Assembly (NCBI GenBank): GCA_028564705.1
Contig: JAPXFQ010002677.1
Location: 124,001 to 188,000, forward strand
DNA length: 64,000 bases
Source of the DNA: Apricaphanius iberus
Taxonomy: Eukaryota > Chordata > Actinopteri > Cyprinodontiformes > Aphaniidae
Direction: 5' to 3'
Shown here one piece after another: positions 11,440-22,429 of this stretch. A model generated the notes under the pieces. The model was not told where the DNA came from, searched no databases, and was given only the letters and a program-made list of their open reading frames with translations. Numbering within the stretch: the stretch's first letter is position 1; each line of letters begins with the position of its first letter. The position numbers and the translations under genes are program-made.

Positions 11440-11690
11440 TATCTCAAGGAAATTTCAATCAAACGCAACTGGACTTGGTAATTTGTCTTGGAAGATGTTT
11501 CACCTCTTATCCAAGAGGCTTCATCAGTTCATGCTCGCCGCTGACCAGGCTGGGACTGGTCCAACTAACTGGTGTGGAGACTCAGCTATTTAACCTCTTG
11601 AACAAGAATCATTATGTCATTGGATCCTTTGTGCTCCATGTCTTAACGACGGTCGTTGGCGTGTCGCCTATTGGTGGAGGTTAGGTTTCG
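11440..11690 (-). repeat. Penelope pseudo-LTR, upstream copy
   Basis: On the minus strand this lies between the end of the partial upstream copy and the start codon of the nearly full copy, the position expected for a pseudo-LTR. It repeats 8690-8900. Confidence 0.8.
11469..11533 (-). ncRNA. Hammerhead-like core in the Penelope pseudo-LTR
   Basis: On the minus strand CTGATGA (11527-11521) is followed by a 6-bp hairpin (CCTCTT/AAGAGG with a GGAT loop) and then GAAAC (11501-11497). This is the layout of hammerhead core, helix II and second core strand. Hammerhead ribozymes are known from Penelope-like elements. No convincing helix I was found beside the candidate GTC cleavage site, so activity is not shown. 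Confidence 0.4.
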
Positions 11691-11696
11691 GCTTCA

Positions 11697-12398
11697 TTAG
11701 TGCCCTATTGTGTTATAACGACAGTCATTGGAGTCACAGTTGTTTCTGTTATTAGAGGCTAATTTGTTGAGTCTCCTAGGGAGGGATGAAAGTGCAGCAT
11801 TGTAAATTGGAGATAGGTGATGTCTCAGGCCTCCTCCTCTGTTTAGCGATGGTTTCTCTACTTTTACATAGATGGCTTCTTTTACTCCTCTTTCAAACCA
11901 TCTGTCCTCTCTGTCTAATATCTGGACATTGCTGTCCTCAAAGGAGTGGGCTTTCTCCTTGAGATGTAAATGAACAGCAGAGTCCATGCCTGAGGAGTTA
12001 GCTCTCCTGTGTTGGGCCATGCGTTTGTACAGTGGTTGTTTGGTTTCACCAATGTAGAGGTCCTTGCATTCTTCATTGCATTGGATTGCATACACCAGAT
12101 TGCTTTTGTGTGCGTGTGGTGTTCTGTCCTTGGGATGTACTAGTCTCTGTCTGAGTGTGTTGCTGGGTTTGAAATACACAGGGATGCTTTGTTTGTTAAA
12201 AATCCTCCTAGGTTTTTCAGAAATCCCAGACACATATGGAATGACTACATTGTTTCGTTTGTATTCTTTTTCTTTTTCAACCACTTTGTTGGCTTTCCTT
12301 CTGGAATTAGCTGCAGTTTTCACAAAAGTCCAGCTGGGGTAACCACAAGTTGTGAGGGTGTCTCTCACATGCTTGCGTTCTTCCCCTTAGGCCTGTGA
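11697..12398 (-). pseudogene. Penelope partial tandem copy (C-terminal part)
   Basis: This holds the C-terminal third of the Penelope protein: the region from TCGYPSWTFVKTAANSR through the GIY-YIG endonuclease to the same terminal residues as the main copy. It is open over 223 codons and slightly better preserved than the main copy, which is frameshifted in this part. It is cut off at about 12398, where unrelated sequence begins. Together with the main copy it forms the head-to-tail partial tandem typical of Penelope insertions. Confidence 0.85.
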
Positions 12399-12924
12399 GC
12401 TATTCATATTCATTTAAAAAATAATACATGCTGGATTCATGCCCAAATGTTAATACTTTGATGTGTAAATGTCCCAGTTGCTCCACTCCATGTTTGAGTA
12501 ACCCCCAGGACAGTCCGTGTACAAATGTGCTGTTACACCTTTTGATAGGTCGATGTTAACTGTGTTTTCTATCCCCTTCTCTTTTCTGTGCATTTATAAT
12601 ATCCCTGCACACACGTTGAGGATGCATGCTGTCATGTGTTGGTGATAAGCAGACTTCTCGCCCTTGCAATCATTTCTGTATATGCGCAGTGTGAATGCAT
12701 GTGTCTTGAGAAGACAAAGGAAGAGATAAGCTTAGCCATCGGCACAAGCACCACAACAACATTGGGTACTTGACAGATGGTCAACTAGAATGATAGAGAG
12801 GTTCACATATAGTGGCATATTGAAGAAAACAAATGTATGATTTTATTGAACTGCTCCACTCCTGTCAAGCCACACTACACATGCAAACTTTGTCTTCATA
12901 TCACTATTCTTATTTTTTTCTCAG
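12399..12924. other. No gene recognised upstream of putative exon
   Basis: No mobile element or coding pattern recognised. It ends in a long polypyrimidine run and CAG (12905-12924) that fits a splice acceptor for the next feature. Confidence 0.4.
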
Positions 12925-13058
12925 TTTTCTTTGAGATCAATCCTGAGCGAGGCTCCAAGGCAGAGAAGAAGGGGAAGAAACGGCACTTCATTCCTCCACA
13001 GGTGTGCAAGCTGGTTTCTCAGCTGAAGGAATTTGAATGCAAGCAGAAGGAATCTTAG
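12925..13058 (+). CDS. Putative terminal exon of an unrecognised host gene
   Basis: After a strong polypyrimidine tract and CAG, an open stretch encodes about 44 residues ending in LVSQLKEFECKQKES and a TAG stop at 13056-13058. The peptide is lysine-rich with a GSKAEKKGKKRHFIPPQ segment and looks like the charged C-terminus of an intracellular protein. The exon would begin two bases into a codon. A CA repeat and a long AT-rich region follow, and AATAAA appears at 13911, so a terminal coding exon with a 3' UTR of about 870 bases is plausible. The family was not recognised. Confidence 0.45.
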
Positions 13059-13935
13059 TGGGCCATTTGAGCAGTTCTCAAAGCTCAGAAAATACCTTTT
13101 TGGACCTAATGTACACACACACACACACACACGCAAACACACGCACACACAGGCAAATCCAAAAACATGGGGCTTGGGAGTAGAAATACAGATTTTTACA
13201 GTATTATGTGAGTTCAGATGTTTTAAGTAGATGCCCACAACACACATCCTGCAGTTTGAAATCCCCCATGTTAAGGGGGAGGGAAGGTGGGCGATATTTG
13301 TCATTCCAGGTAGAGCTTTGCCTGTCAATGTGGAGTTGGAGGTGTAAGTTTTATTTTAGCAGAAATCTCTTTATGGCATGTTGCACAGAGTCATCCTTCT
13401 AAGGTCATGGTTGTTATTGCTGCACTGATGTTTTATCGAAAAGTTGTATAATGTAATACTTCTAATGTTCTATTGGTTCTGTGTTTAAAAAATGTTTGTT
13501 TTTTGTAGAAAGTTCAGACACTGGTCGCAGAGCTCTGCCTGTCAGTGTGATATGTGGAGTTGGAGGTGTAGGTTTCTGCATCATCCTGGAGGGGGCTCCT
13601 CATTTTGCACTGACAGATGAGACAGCAACAGCAATGCTGTCAGTTTTGTCTTATTCTGACAATGTCTTTAACAAATCCATTTGTTATTCATGCCTGTCAG
13701 CCTGTGAGTGCTAAAAAGTTGCTAGATTTTGCAGCTCCCTGTTAAAGGACATGGCTGTAGTTCTTTGAGTGAACAGCTGGTTTATGTATGTAAAATTGCT
13801 CTGAATGTGAAGGTGATGTTCTGAATGTATTAATGGTTGTATTGCAAATATTGCAATTCATTCACCATAAGAAGTGCAATCACTTTAAAGCACTGGTAGC
13901 TGTTAAAGGAAATAAATAATTGTTGTGATTCTACA
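13059..13935 (+). other. Probable 3' UTR with AATAAA signal
   Basis: AATAAA at 13911-13916 follows the putative terminal exon. The stretch contains a CA-rich microsatellite and an imperfect internal duplication: AGAGCTTTGCCTGTCAATG (from 13312) and its relative at 13530-13575, which has 7 extra bases in the middle. Confidence 0.35.
13113..13151. repeat. CA microsatellite
   Basis: A run of AC dinucleotides with a few G interruptions. Confidence 0.9.
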
Positions 13936-13974
13936 TTTGTGCTTTACTGATGGTAAACGGTATAGAGAACTGTA

Positions 13975-14352
13975 CGGAATTAAACATTTTAGGATGACTG
14001 AAGTGTCCGTAAATGGTACGGATTGAGTACTTTAATAATACGGAATATTCTATTTTAGGTTTGATGGAAGTGTCCGTAAATGGTAAAAAAAAAGTCAGGT
14101 AAATCTACGGAAATATCTGTTATAGGGTTTACAGAATTGTCCGTACAATAACGCAAAAATGAACGGAAAATACGGAATTTTCCATTTTAGATTTGACGTA
14201 AGTGTCCGTGAATGTTACAGAAAAACTCAGATAAATTTACGGAAATATCCGTTTTAAGGTTTACGGAAGTGCCCGTACAATAACGGAAAAAGTGCTGGTA
14301 ATTAATTACCAGCAATTTTTACGTTTTTTAACGGAACTTTTTTTTAACAGTG
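13975..14352. mobile_element. Non-autonomous DNA transposon remnant rich in ACGGAA
   Basis: The words ACGGAA, TCCGTTTTA and GTCCGTA recur at roughly 60-70 bp spacing, with inverted copies towards the right end and a final TTTTTAACAGTGTAG. This layout is familiar from AT-rich fish MITE-like elements. A perfect 20-bp palindrome, centred on AATT|AATT, lies at 14294-14313. Confidence 0.5.
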
Positions 14353-14462
14353 TAGTCCTAGGTTATTATCAATGATCGATAGAATTCTCTCTGAGATTTC
14401 TTTCTCTGTCATCTGTAGACAATTAAAGACACTGGTGTTGTGGCATAAGTGTTAAATACCTT

Positions 14463-14903
14463 TCATCGATCCATCATGAATAACAAGCACTCTCCCTTGC
14501 GGTATTTCCTTTCTCTGTTCTGTCTTGCTTGTTTTACTTTTGCAACCTTGTTCAGCAGCTGACGGGGTAGTTGGGAGGTGACAGGTGCAAATCCGTTTTT
14601 CAAATGGATTTCACGGATTCCTGGTGGATTCAAATCTCTTGTTTCCAGTTGGGATTTCTTTCGACGTCCCACGTCGCAGCATCTGAGAGATGGCCAGGGC
14701 TCATTGGAATGGGGAGTACTTCTTGATATCTGTATTTTGTCTGCATTCTCCATAGCTGACACAGGACAGCCAGATTGATGATTCCCAAGTCCCATCATCA
14801 CAGTTGTATCGTTTTGTGCCTTTTCCTCAAGGCGGCGAATTTTCATTTCTATTTCTATTCTTTGTAGTAGTTCATGAAAAGCTTCGGCAGAGCAGAAAGC
14901 CAT
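14463..14903 (-). CDS. Hypothetical 146-residue ORF, possibly a transposon ORF1
   Basis: An open frame of 146 codons with an N-terminal helical segment (FHELLQRIEIEMKIRRLEEKA) and a basic C-terminus (VKQARQNRERKYRKGE). The middle resembles the variable, serine-, proline- and charge-rich segments seen in ORFs of fish mobile elements. No known domain was recognised, and there is no neighbouring gene that explains it. The start is the first ATG of the frame. Confidence 0.3.
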   Translation of the reverse strand: MAFCSAEAFHELLQRIEIEMKIRRLEEKAQNDTTVMMGLGNHQSGCPVSAMENADKIQISRSTPHSNEPWPSLRCCDVGRRKKSQLETRDLNPPGIREIHLKNGFAPVTSQLPRQLLNKVAKVKQARQNRERKYRKGECLLFMMDR

Positions 14904-16764
14904 TTTGTAATCCTCAGTCCTTCATAAAGTAGTCCATAAAGAGAAAATCTGTCTGGTATTGAGTAGGGTGTACAACGTTACTAAAGGAAAAACTTGAAAA
15001 AATAAAGAAATAAAAAGGAAATAAAAGTAAAGTAAGGAAAAGCAGCAGGGAAGAGCAGGGTGGGGGAGGAAAGGAAAAACATGTCCTTCCTCTCCAAGAG
15101 CAAGAGAGAGAGAAAACTGCGCCACTGTGCAGCCCATAAATTAGCCATTATTATAGTGGCTATCATAGCCACTATTATTCTGATAAGGGCTGTAAAACTC
15201 AAGACTGAAAATGTCTTGAGTCTTTACGTTTAACTAATTCATCCTTTTTGTCCACTGACTACATTCCCAAGATGAACAATGTAATGAATAGGAATATGTT
15301 TTTATTAAAGCTTTGAAACATTTACAGGTATTTTAATGCCTCTGAATACATAATCTAATTAATTACATTTCCCTCCGTTGCACCGCCATTACAGTTACTG
15401 GGGATGTAAAGTGGCGCATTACAATGTGGCTAAATGAAGTGCAGTGGCATCTTGCTTTCTGTCAGACACATTTCAGCTGCAGGGAGAGAGATGAGATGTC
15501 GGTGATGATTGCGCAGTGGGCAGATACCCTGAGTGCTCTCACTGTCTGCTGTAAAGACTGCGGTGAACTTAGTTTTAAGTTGAATATTGGATGGACATTA
15601 GTTTCCTTAAAGTGGAGACCCGCTCCAACGTTTCACCTCTAATTTGCAATGCCTGCGATCTGTGCCGCTGCGCTGAGCTGTTCGCTCCAGAACTGTGCTG
15701 ATACACTGGATACATAGCCTCCAAAGGCGGTGGTTTTGATTAAAATTTGGTTTTCGATACATCCCCATGCATCCCAAAAAATACCTGTGAGATCTACTAA
15801 AAGTTACACAACAATTTATTTATTTTAATTAAGATAAGTAAAATACTTATTAATATGTTACTGTAAAACTAGATATTTCTTCATTAGCTTCCAGTTCATG
15901 TGTAGCCTGACGTAGCCATATTCAATTCTGATCAGAATGTGAGTCTAATACTGCTCCATTGGGCTGTGATTATGGGTGTGTTTTAACTGAACCAGGAAAA
16001 AAATGCCTCTGCACTCAATTGGATAAACCTATAACCAATCAGAGCAACAGAAGTGTCTGACGTTGCTCTGCAGAGCAACGGTGTTATCTGTTCCTCTCTT
16101 AAAATTCCTCTTTTAAAATTAATGTGGTGTCGATATATTCTAGAACAGACTTGATTGCAGAATCTAAACATCTCAGTTCTCCAGCGGAAGCCATCGTCGT
16201 TGTAAACAAATTCAACCCAGGCACTCTTTGGTGACGTGGTTGATTACGTTACTGTTGTTGAACTGTCAATCATCGTAAGCAGGATTTGATTGGTCTGAAC
16301 AGATCTTGTTCGGGCATAATTGATCCTCAACGGAGGAATGCCAGACCTAACTTCCAGACCATGTTGTGGACTTTGGCTGGCACCCAGGCTAGTAGTTCAT
16401 GTGATCAGGTGACACCAAATCAGTCATAAAATATCTTACTATAGCCAATTGCATAGTGCTCTATTTAATATGCAATATTATAGATGCATAGATTTGAAAA
16501 ACTCAAAAGAAAGATTTTACTTTGTCTCTTTTTACACAAATCTGTGTTTCCTAGTTTTGCACTTTAATTAAGTGTGTGAATATGTATGACCAATATTTAT
16601 TTTTTGTATATATTTTTTTCTGCATGCAGCTTATCTCATTGGATCAAGTTCAAATACTAAATGTTCTAAAATACTGTATATGGTGTTTTATTGGTCATTC
16701 AGTAATAAAAATATTTGACATTACAGATATTATAAAATGTAACTGTGTTATAGAACATAAAAAT
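14904..16764. other. AT-rich DNA without a recognised gene
   Basis: No coding pattern seen. A purine-rich tract lies at about 14990-15120. An inverted repeat lies at 15153-15175: 10-bp arms ATAGTGGCTA and TAGCCACTAT around a 3-base loop. The rest is AT-rich. Confidence 0.4.
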
Positions 16765-16907
16765 AATACCACAGTTACTTTGCTGAGTAACTAATTATTT
16801 TTACAGTGTAGTAACTAGTTGGTAGAGTTACTAACTCAATTACCTTTTGGAAAAATTCATTTGTAACTATAACTAATTACTTATTTAATGTAAGCTGCCC
16901 AACACTG
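16765..16907. mobile_element. hAT-like terminal fragment
   Basis: AGTAACTAATTA-type repeats lead to CCCAACACTG at 16898-16907. Read from the other strand this is CAGTGTTGGG, a terminal sequence very common in fish hAT-type non-autonomous elements. The other end was not found. Confidence 0.5.
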
Positions 16908-17789
16908 CTCATAAGAGTACAGTAGTGCAGATCTCAGACCTTGAATTTGGAATGTTCTGATTCCAGATGGGGATGTTCTTATCTGGAATATTATGAATTT
17001 GGTGTTCTTTGGCAAGTTTATGCTATACAGCGTATACATAAACCTCTTTTTTTGTATGTGGATCTGAGAGCTGAGTTAGTTATCCAACGTGTAAAGCAGT
17101 GATGGATAGTTTCAATAAAACTTTGAACTGCAAAACAAACACCAAACAAGAACCATGTCAAATCAAAAGTTTGATCAACAAAATTAGGTTGATTTTTCAG
17201 CAAGACAATTTCTCAAATTGCTCAAAATTCTGCAATCCAATGAGCGTACTAGTCAAAGCGTTCAAGACTATTAAAGCCTCAGATCAAGCTCCCTGGGTAA
17301 ACAGCACTAGTGTAAGCAACAACAGGCAATTTTCTTTCTAGGAAAGAGCTGATGAAGGCAAGATACTTGACTGAAAAGAAGCCAAAGAACTTTAAAAATG
17401 TAACTATAAAAATTGACATAATGTTAAATAATGTCATGTGTCATTTATTAACATATCAATTCCTCAAATCAGATTCCAATCAAAATCAAAAATATAGATA
17501 ATATCAATTAAAAAGGGTACAGTTTCCTTCAATTTTTGCCAAGAAATTTGATATGGATCCACTATTACATGTACCTTTTCACTATGCTCAAACATTTGCC
17601 AACATCAAGATAAAAAATGCCACCCTTATTACCATAAGAAGTCTATAGAATTATGACACAAATATTTTTCCACATTCACATTCCCTTAATTTAGACTTTT
17701 TCCTCATTGTAGCTTTTTTATTATCCCATTCTAAGAATATAAATGTAACTTAGTTGAATTGTGCTGCCTTGTTGTTCTGATCTTAAAGA
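16908..17789. other. AT-rich DNA, nothing recognised
   Basis: Low-complexity A/T-rich sequence with only short chance reading frames. Confidence 0.4.
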
Positions 17790-18085
17790 CATGGTGGTGC
17801 AGTTGGTAGCGCAGCACACCTCACAGCTAGAAAGTCATGGGTTCGATTACTGCCGGGGACGCTGCATCATCACGCTGGGTGAAAGGGCCTTTCTCTGTGG
17901 AGTTTGCATGTTCCCCGTGTAGCTATTGTGAGCTACTCCCTCAAAAACATGCACCAGTCTGGGCTGTATACTGCCTCCTCCTGCGTGAGGGGTTCGGGAA
18001 GATCTGGGTGGAATAACAGTATCTTTCCCCGTGTTCCCTTGAGGGGCTAATGTGAACTACTCCCACAAAAACATTCACCAGTCCT
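17790..18085 (+). mobile_element. Degenerate tRNA-derived SINE
   Basis: An A-box-like head (GGTGGTGCAGTTGG) and a B-box-like GGGTTCGATTAC are followed by GGAGTTTGCATGTTCCCCGTG of the same SINE body seen at 1230. A segment of about 50 bases (CCCCGTG, then ACTCCC, then CAAAAACAT, CACCAGTC) occurs twice about 125 bp apart, so the body is internally duplicated. Confidence 0.6.
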
Positions 18086-18235
18086 GGTCCCTCATTTATC
18101 AAATATTCCTAGAAACTGTTGTATATTCTATCCTATGAATGAAATTTAGAATGTTCGTACGAAAAGTCAAAAGTCTGATTTATGAAATGCACGGTGGCCA
18201 CTCGTATGCACGTTCGCAAAAATGTGTTGGTACCA
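18086..18235. mobile_element. Harbinger-like terminal fragment
   Basis: CCCTCATTTATCAAA followed by TTCGTACG and GATTTATGAAAT words matches the terminal organisation of the Harbinger element at 54045-55988 (GTCTCATTTAT, then GTACG repeats and GATTTATAAA). Only one end was seen. Confidence 0.4.
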
Positions 18236-18638
18236 CTTATATGTGTAACCGGGTCCTCATGCTAGTTCACAGTCATTTGCATATAGAAACGCCCTCAATT
18301 AACCAAATATGGTAAAACCGCATAATCTGTGAAATACATTGAGTCCTAAAGTAATATCAAAGAGAGCAAAAAAAGGAACTTCAGTGACACTGTTGGAATT
18401 CCTCTAGGATTTAATGATGGGGATTTAATACCAACTACTGCATATAGGATGGGCTAAGGATTGACACTCAGGAGGGGATAATAAAGTTATTATATGTCTC
18501 ATGTGTTTTCTTATAAACTGCATTTATTAACGTTTTATATTCATATAATCATGTATGCTTATAAATTGTGTGTTTTATAATATACCTCCATTACTAGAAG
18601 AGTATTTGTGTAATGATAGGATCTGCTGCTTAGTCTTA

Positions 18639-19225
18639 GGCCACGTCAACACTAAGCCGGATAATGCCTTAAACGTATAATTATTTAGTCTACACCCCCC
18701 TATCGTCTACACTAACCCGGCGTCGTTTAAGCTCTGTGGCCGGATAACTATTAGCCGGGTAAGAGAGCCGTGTAAATCTTAATTCAACGGCTAAACGAGC
18801 TAGTGTGGACAGCTTCCCCGGATAATGAAAGGAAGTGGCGTCAATGAATGCTGCGTCAATAACAATACGACACTACAGACAAAGACAACAGCGAAGAGTA
18901 ATAAATCGGTCTCGTCGTCTGTCCACACCAAAAACTCTCTCTTCTTCTGAGCAGATATTGTTCTCTTCGGTTAACGGGACAAGCAGATATGTACTGTGCT
19001 GTAGAGCTTCTTGTATATATTATGTAGGTGCTGGCGTCACATAGATTATACACGTGTTCCGTGCGTCTTTTCGCGCATGCCCAGTATTTGCGCAGGTCAG
19101 TATGGGATTGCGCAATCATAGGAACTTAAACGGACCTTAAACGGGGCGTAAATGCTCGTGTTGAGTGGATAACATTAGGCGTCTAACTCCCCGTATAACC
19201 TTATCGACTTAGTGTGGACGTAGCT
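18639..19225. mobile_element. Non-autonomous DNA transposon (MITE), Harbinger-like
   Basis: The left end reads GGCCACGTCAACACTAAG. The right end on the other strand reads AGCTACGTCCACACTAAG, continuing for about 28 bp with few mismatches. TTA flanks the left side; the right flank has decayed. The interior (587 bp in all) has no transposase. The TIR core CGTCCACACTA is related to that of the MITE at 25331-25877. Confidence 0.65.
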
Positions 19226-20373
19226 GGTATATATTATACTTGGTTCCAATAATATTCTCTCCGGTCCAGCTCTCACAGAAGATGTAATGTCCCTTTTTAC
19301 ACAATTGGAATACTTCTAGAAGTTTGTGTTTGAACATATGATTTAAGCTCTGAAAACAAACACAAATCAAAGTTCAACAACCATCCACATTTTAGGCAAG
19401 CTCTGTAGCCTATGCGATTTGTGTGACAATGGGTGACCAATGGCCCATTAGTGCAAAACAAAAGGTGGAGCAATAATAATGCTAATTCCCTGGTCGAAGG
19501 CATGCAACTGCAAACATCTTCCAAAAGGCTTAGTTTCGTCTTTATATGTCGATTTACAGTAAATAAATTGTGATTAAAAATTTGACAGGAGGTATTGGCT
19601 ACAAAAATTTATCTGCAGATAAAACAGTGGCCAACGAATCTTCAGTAGCTAGGTCTGTTATAATTTAACTTCTGAAATCACATTCAGGCTATGTACTCTT
19701 GGTTCTACAGTGGGCCTATGAATTATGTGAAATTCCACACACCGCCAGAGGCGCTCTGGCGGTGTGTACTGTATTCTGTGAGAGAAGCGCCATCTCTTGG
19801 TCATGTTCTATATTTCATTGAGTGGGAAGAGTTCCAGTAAAAACTAGTCATGCCCAGGAGATGGTGGGGGTCACTCCAGCCGCTGGAACTCTGCTGGAAG
19901 TCTCCTGGAACTGTGCCGGTCCTCTGCTGGGAGCAAGCTGGGATGGGAACTTCTATATGGCTACTACTGTATGCTTCAATCATAGTGGGGCTTTTGCTCA
20001 AGCTCAGCAGTCTGTGAGCTCCAGGATGGCCCCGCTGGTTGGTGGGTGGATACACGTTTCATGTTAGATGAACTCCAAATTTTTCATCACTTGTTCCTGG
20101 TTCCATCGCAGACACTTCCTGAAAATGTTATTGAAATTCCTCCATAACGCCAGGGAGAAGTGAAAATGTCTCTGGTTGACTTGCATCTTATGTAAAATTG
20201 TTTCTCTGTGGGAGAATATAAGGCTCTAAAACTATCCAAGAAATCCATGTGTTGTAATTACCCTGATAAACTGGAAAAAAACATGACTCTGCATTTGGTT
20301 TTATTTGCAAGTCATGGCTGAAACAAAAACAAAGATCCGGGAGGGCCTGCAGTTGCACATTGTAGCTGTTCAC
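19226..20373. other. No gene recognised; one strong hairpin
   Basis: No coding pattern recognised. A perfect hairpin lies at 19737-19767: 14-bp arms ACACACCGCCAGAG and CTCTGGCGGTGTGT around loop GCG. Confidence 0.4.
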
Positions 20374-20480
20374 TATTCTTTCTTGGCATACAGCTTGACA
20401 TCCTCCAGGTAGCGGAGGTTAGTGATGGGGGCTTCTTTGTTAAGTCTGTATCCATGGTCATTATTTGTGATGATCTGGGA
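20374..20480 (-). pseudogene. Reverse transcriptase motif C fragment
   Basis: On the minus strand one frame encodes SQIITNNDHGYRLNKE followed by NLRYLEDVKLYAKKE and a stop. This resembles the LLYMDDIKLYAKNE region of a fish retroelement reverse transcriptase, with YMDD changed to YLED. No other part of the element was recognised with confidence. Confidence 0.45.
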
Positions 20481-20637
20481 GTATTACCTCTGTACATTTG
20501 TACTTAAAGGTGACTTGAGCCTATAACTTTAAATTAGCCTCCAGTGTTGTCCTCCCCATTGTCATTTGAAAGAATTTTAAAGTGCTCAATGATCTATTGA
20601 TGTATATAGTTTCAAGAAATTCAGGATCCTTGTGTGC

Positions 20638-22160
20638 TACATAAGGAACATAAGTATTTGAACACTCTGCAATTTTGCAAATTCTTCCAATTAGAAATTA
20701 TAGAGGGGTCTGGAATTCACATTGTAGGTGCAGTTCCACTGAGAGAAAGCATTTTTAAAGAAATTCAGGAAATTACATTTAATGATTTTTAAAGAACTTA
20801 TTTGTATTTTGTCGCTACACATAAGTACTTGAACATGTGAGAAAATCAGTGTTAAGATTTACAGAAGCTTTTGTTTGCATTTACAGAGGTCAAACGTTTC
20901 CTGTAGTACTTCACCAGGTTTGCACACACTGCATCAGTGATTTTGGCCCAAACCTCCACATAGATCTCAAGATCTGTCAGGTTTCGGGGGCTGTCGTTGG
21001 GCAATACAGAGTTTCAGCTTCGTCCGATTCATTTCTATTGAATTTAGGTCTGGAGAGTGGCTAGGTCATTCCAGAACCATGGTATGCTTCTTACAGAGCC
21101 CCTCCTTTGTTATCCTAGCTTTATGCTTTGAACCATTTACCCGTTGTATGATCCAGCTACAACCTGTCTTCAATGCTCTAACTGAGGGAAATAACTTTTG
21201 GCTCAAAATCTCACAATATATGAAACCATTTATCCTCTCCTTAACATAGTGCAGTCCTCCTGTTCCCTTTGCAGAAAAGATCCTCCAAAGCGTGGTGTTT
21301 ATAGGGATGGTATTTATAGGGATGGTTTATTTGGGATCCGACTCATCCATATTATTACTCCAAACAAGTAAAGTGAGTGAAGTTTAGACCATAAAGTTCA
21401 ATTTTGGTCTCATCTGACCACATGACTTTCACGCATTCCTTCCCTGGATCATCCAGATGGTCATTTGCAAACTTCAGATGAGCCTGAACCTTCTATGCAA
21501 TGCATAATTTTAAACCCTGTAATCTTTGAAACTGTCGTCCAATCTCCCTTCATGTCATTAAGCAGGTCTTCCTGTATTGTTCTGGGCTCATTCCTAACAT
21601 TTCTTATCATCAGTTATACCCAGCATGGTGAGAACTTACATAGAGCCCCAATCTGAGGGAGACTGGCGGTCATCTTTAGCCTCTTCCATTTTCTAACAAT
21701 TGCGCCAACAGTTGATCCATTTCTTTCATTTCCAAGCTGCTTGGCAATTGCCCAATAGCCCTGCCCAGTCTTAGGGAAGTCTACAATTTTTTCTGTGGTG
21801 TCTCTTGACAGCTGTTTGGTCTTGCCCATGTTAATAGTTGGGAGTCTGACTGACTCTAGGATTGACAGATGTCTTTAACAAGCTCAGATAAGTGCTACTA
21901 ATTTATTATTAATTGCAGTAGAGGTGGACTTTTTAAAGACAGAGCAACAGGTCAGAATTCTTGCTGATTGCTTGCTGTTAAAATACCTATGTTCAGCAAT
22001 AAAATACAAAGACATTCTTTTAAAATCATACAATGGGATTTCCAGATAAAAAAAAAAATGCTGCCTCACTGTGGAAATGCACCTACAATGGGAATTTCAG
22101 AACCCTCCATAATTTTTAACTGGGATTACTTGCAAAATTGCAAGGTTTTCAAGTAACTAG
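20638..22160 (-). mobile_element. Tc1-like transposon with about 100-bp inverted repeats
   Basis: Ends of about 100 bp are inverted copies of each other: GCAATTTTGCAA, then ATTATAGAGGGGTCTG and TTGTAGGTGCA on the left (20668-20740), and their reverse complements at 22080-22145. The transposase lies on the minus strand between them. Confidence 0.8.
20880..21829 (-). pseudogene. Tc1 transposase, degenerate
   Basis: The N-terminal DNA-binding part is open at 21829-21614, starting MGKTKQLSRDTTEKIVDF and containing GSTVGAIVRKWKRLKM, the paired-like helix-turn-helix of Tc1 transposases. Downstream, the DDE domain survives only as short pieces in shifting frames, such as SPDLNSIE near 21060, which carries the final catalytic Glu motif. 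Stops and frameshifts make it inactive. Confidence 0.75.
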
Positions 22161-22429
22161 ATTGTTATTCACGCTGGCAGTAATGACACCCAGTTACGCC
22201 AATAGGTCAATAAAAATAGTGTCGCTTCGGTGTGTAAGTTTGCTAAAAAGATGCTGGACTGTGTAATCTTTTAAGGTCCCCTGCCTTATTGGACCAGTGA
22301 CATGTTTAGCCACACGCTATCATTTCATTGATGGTTGTTTGAGTGGTGTCCAGCAAACAATGTGGGCTACATTGATAATTAGAAAACTAATTGGGGAAAA
22401 GCTAGTCTGATCCAGAGAGAAAGCATCCA
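22161..22429. other. Spacer, nothing recognised
   Basis: No element or gene recognised between the Tc1 end and the LINE-A fragment. Confidence 0.3.

Noticed and set aside
13113..13151. CRISPR-like array
   Set aside because: It is a CA microsatellite without spacers.
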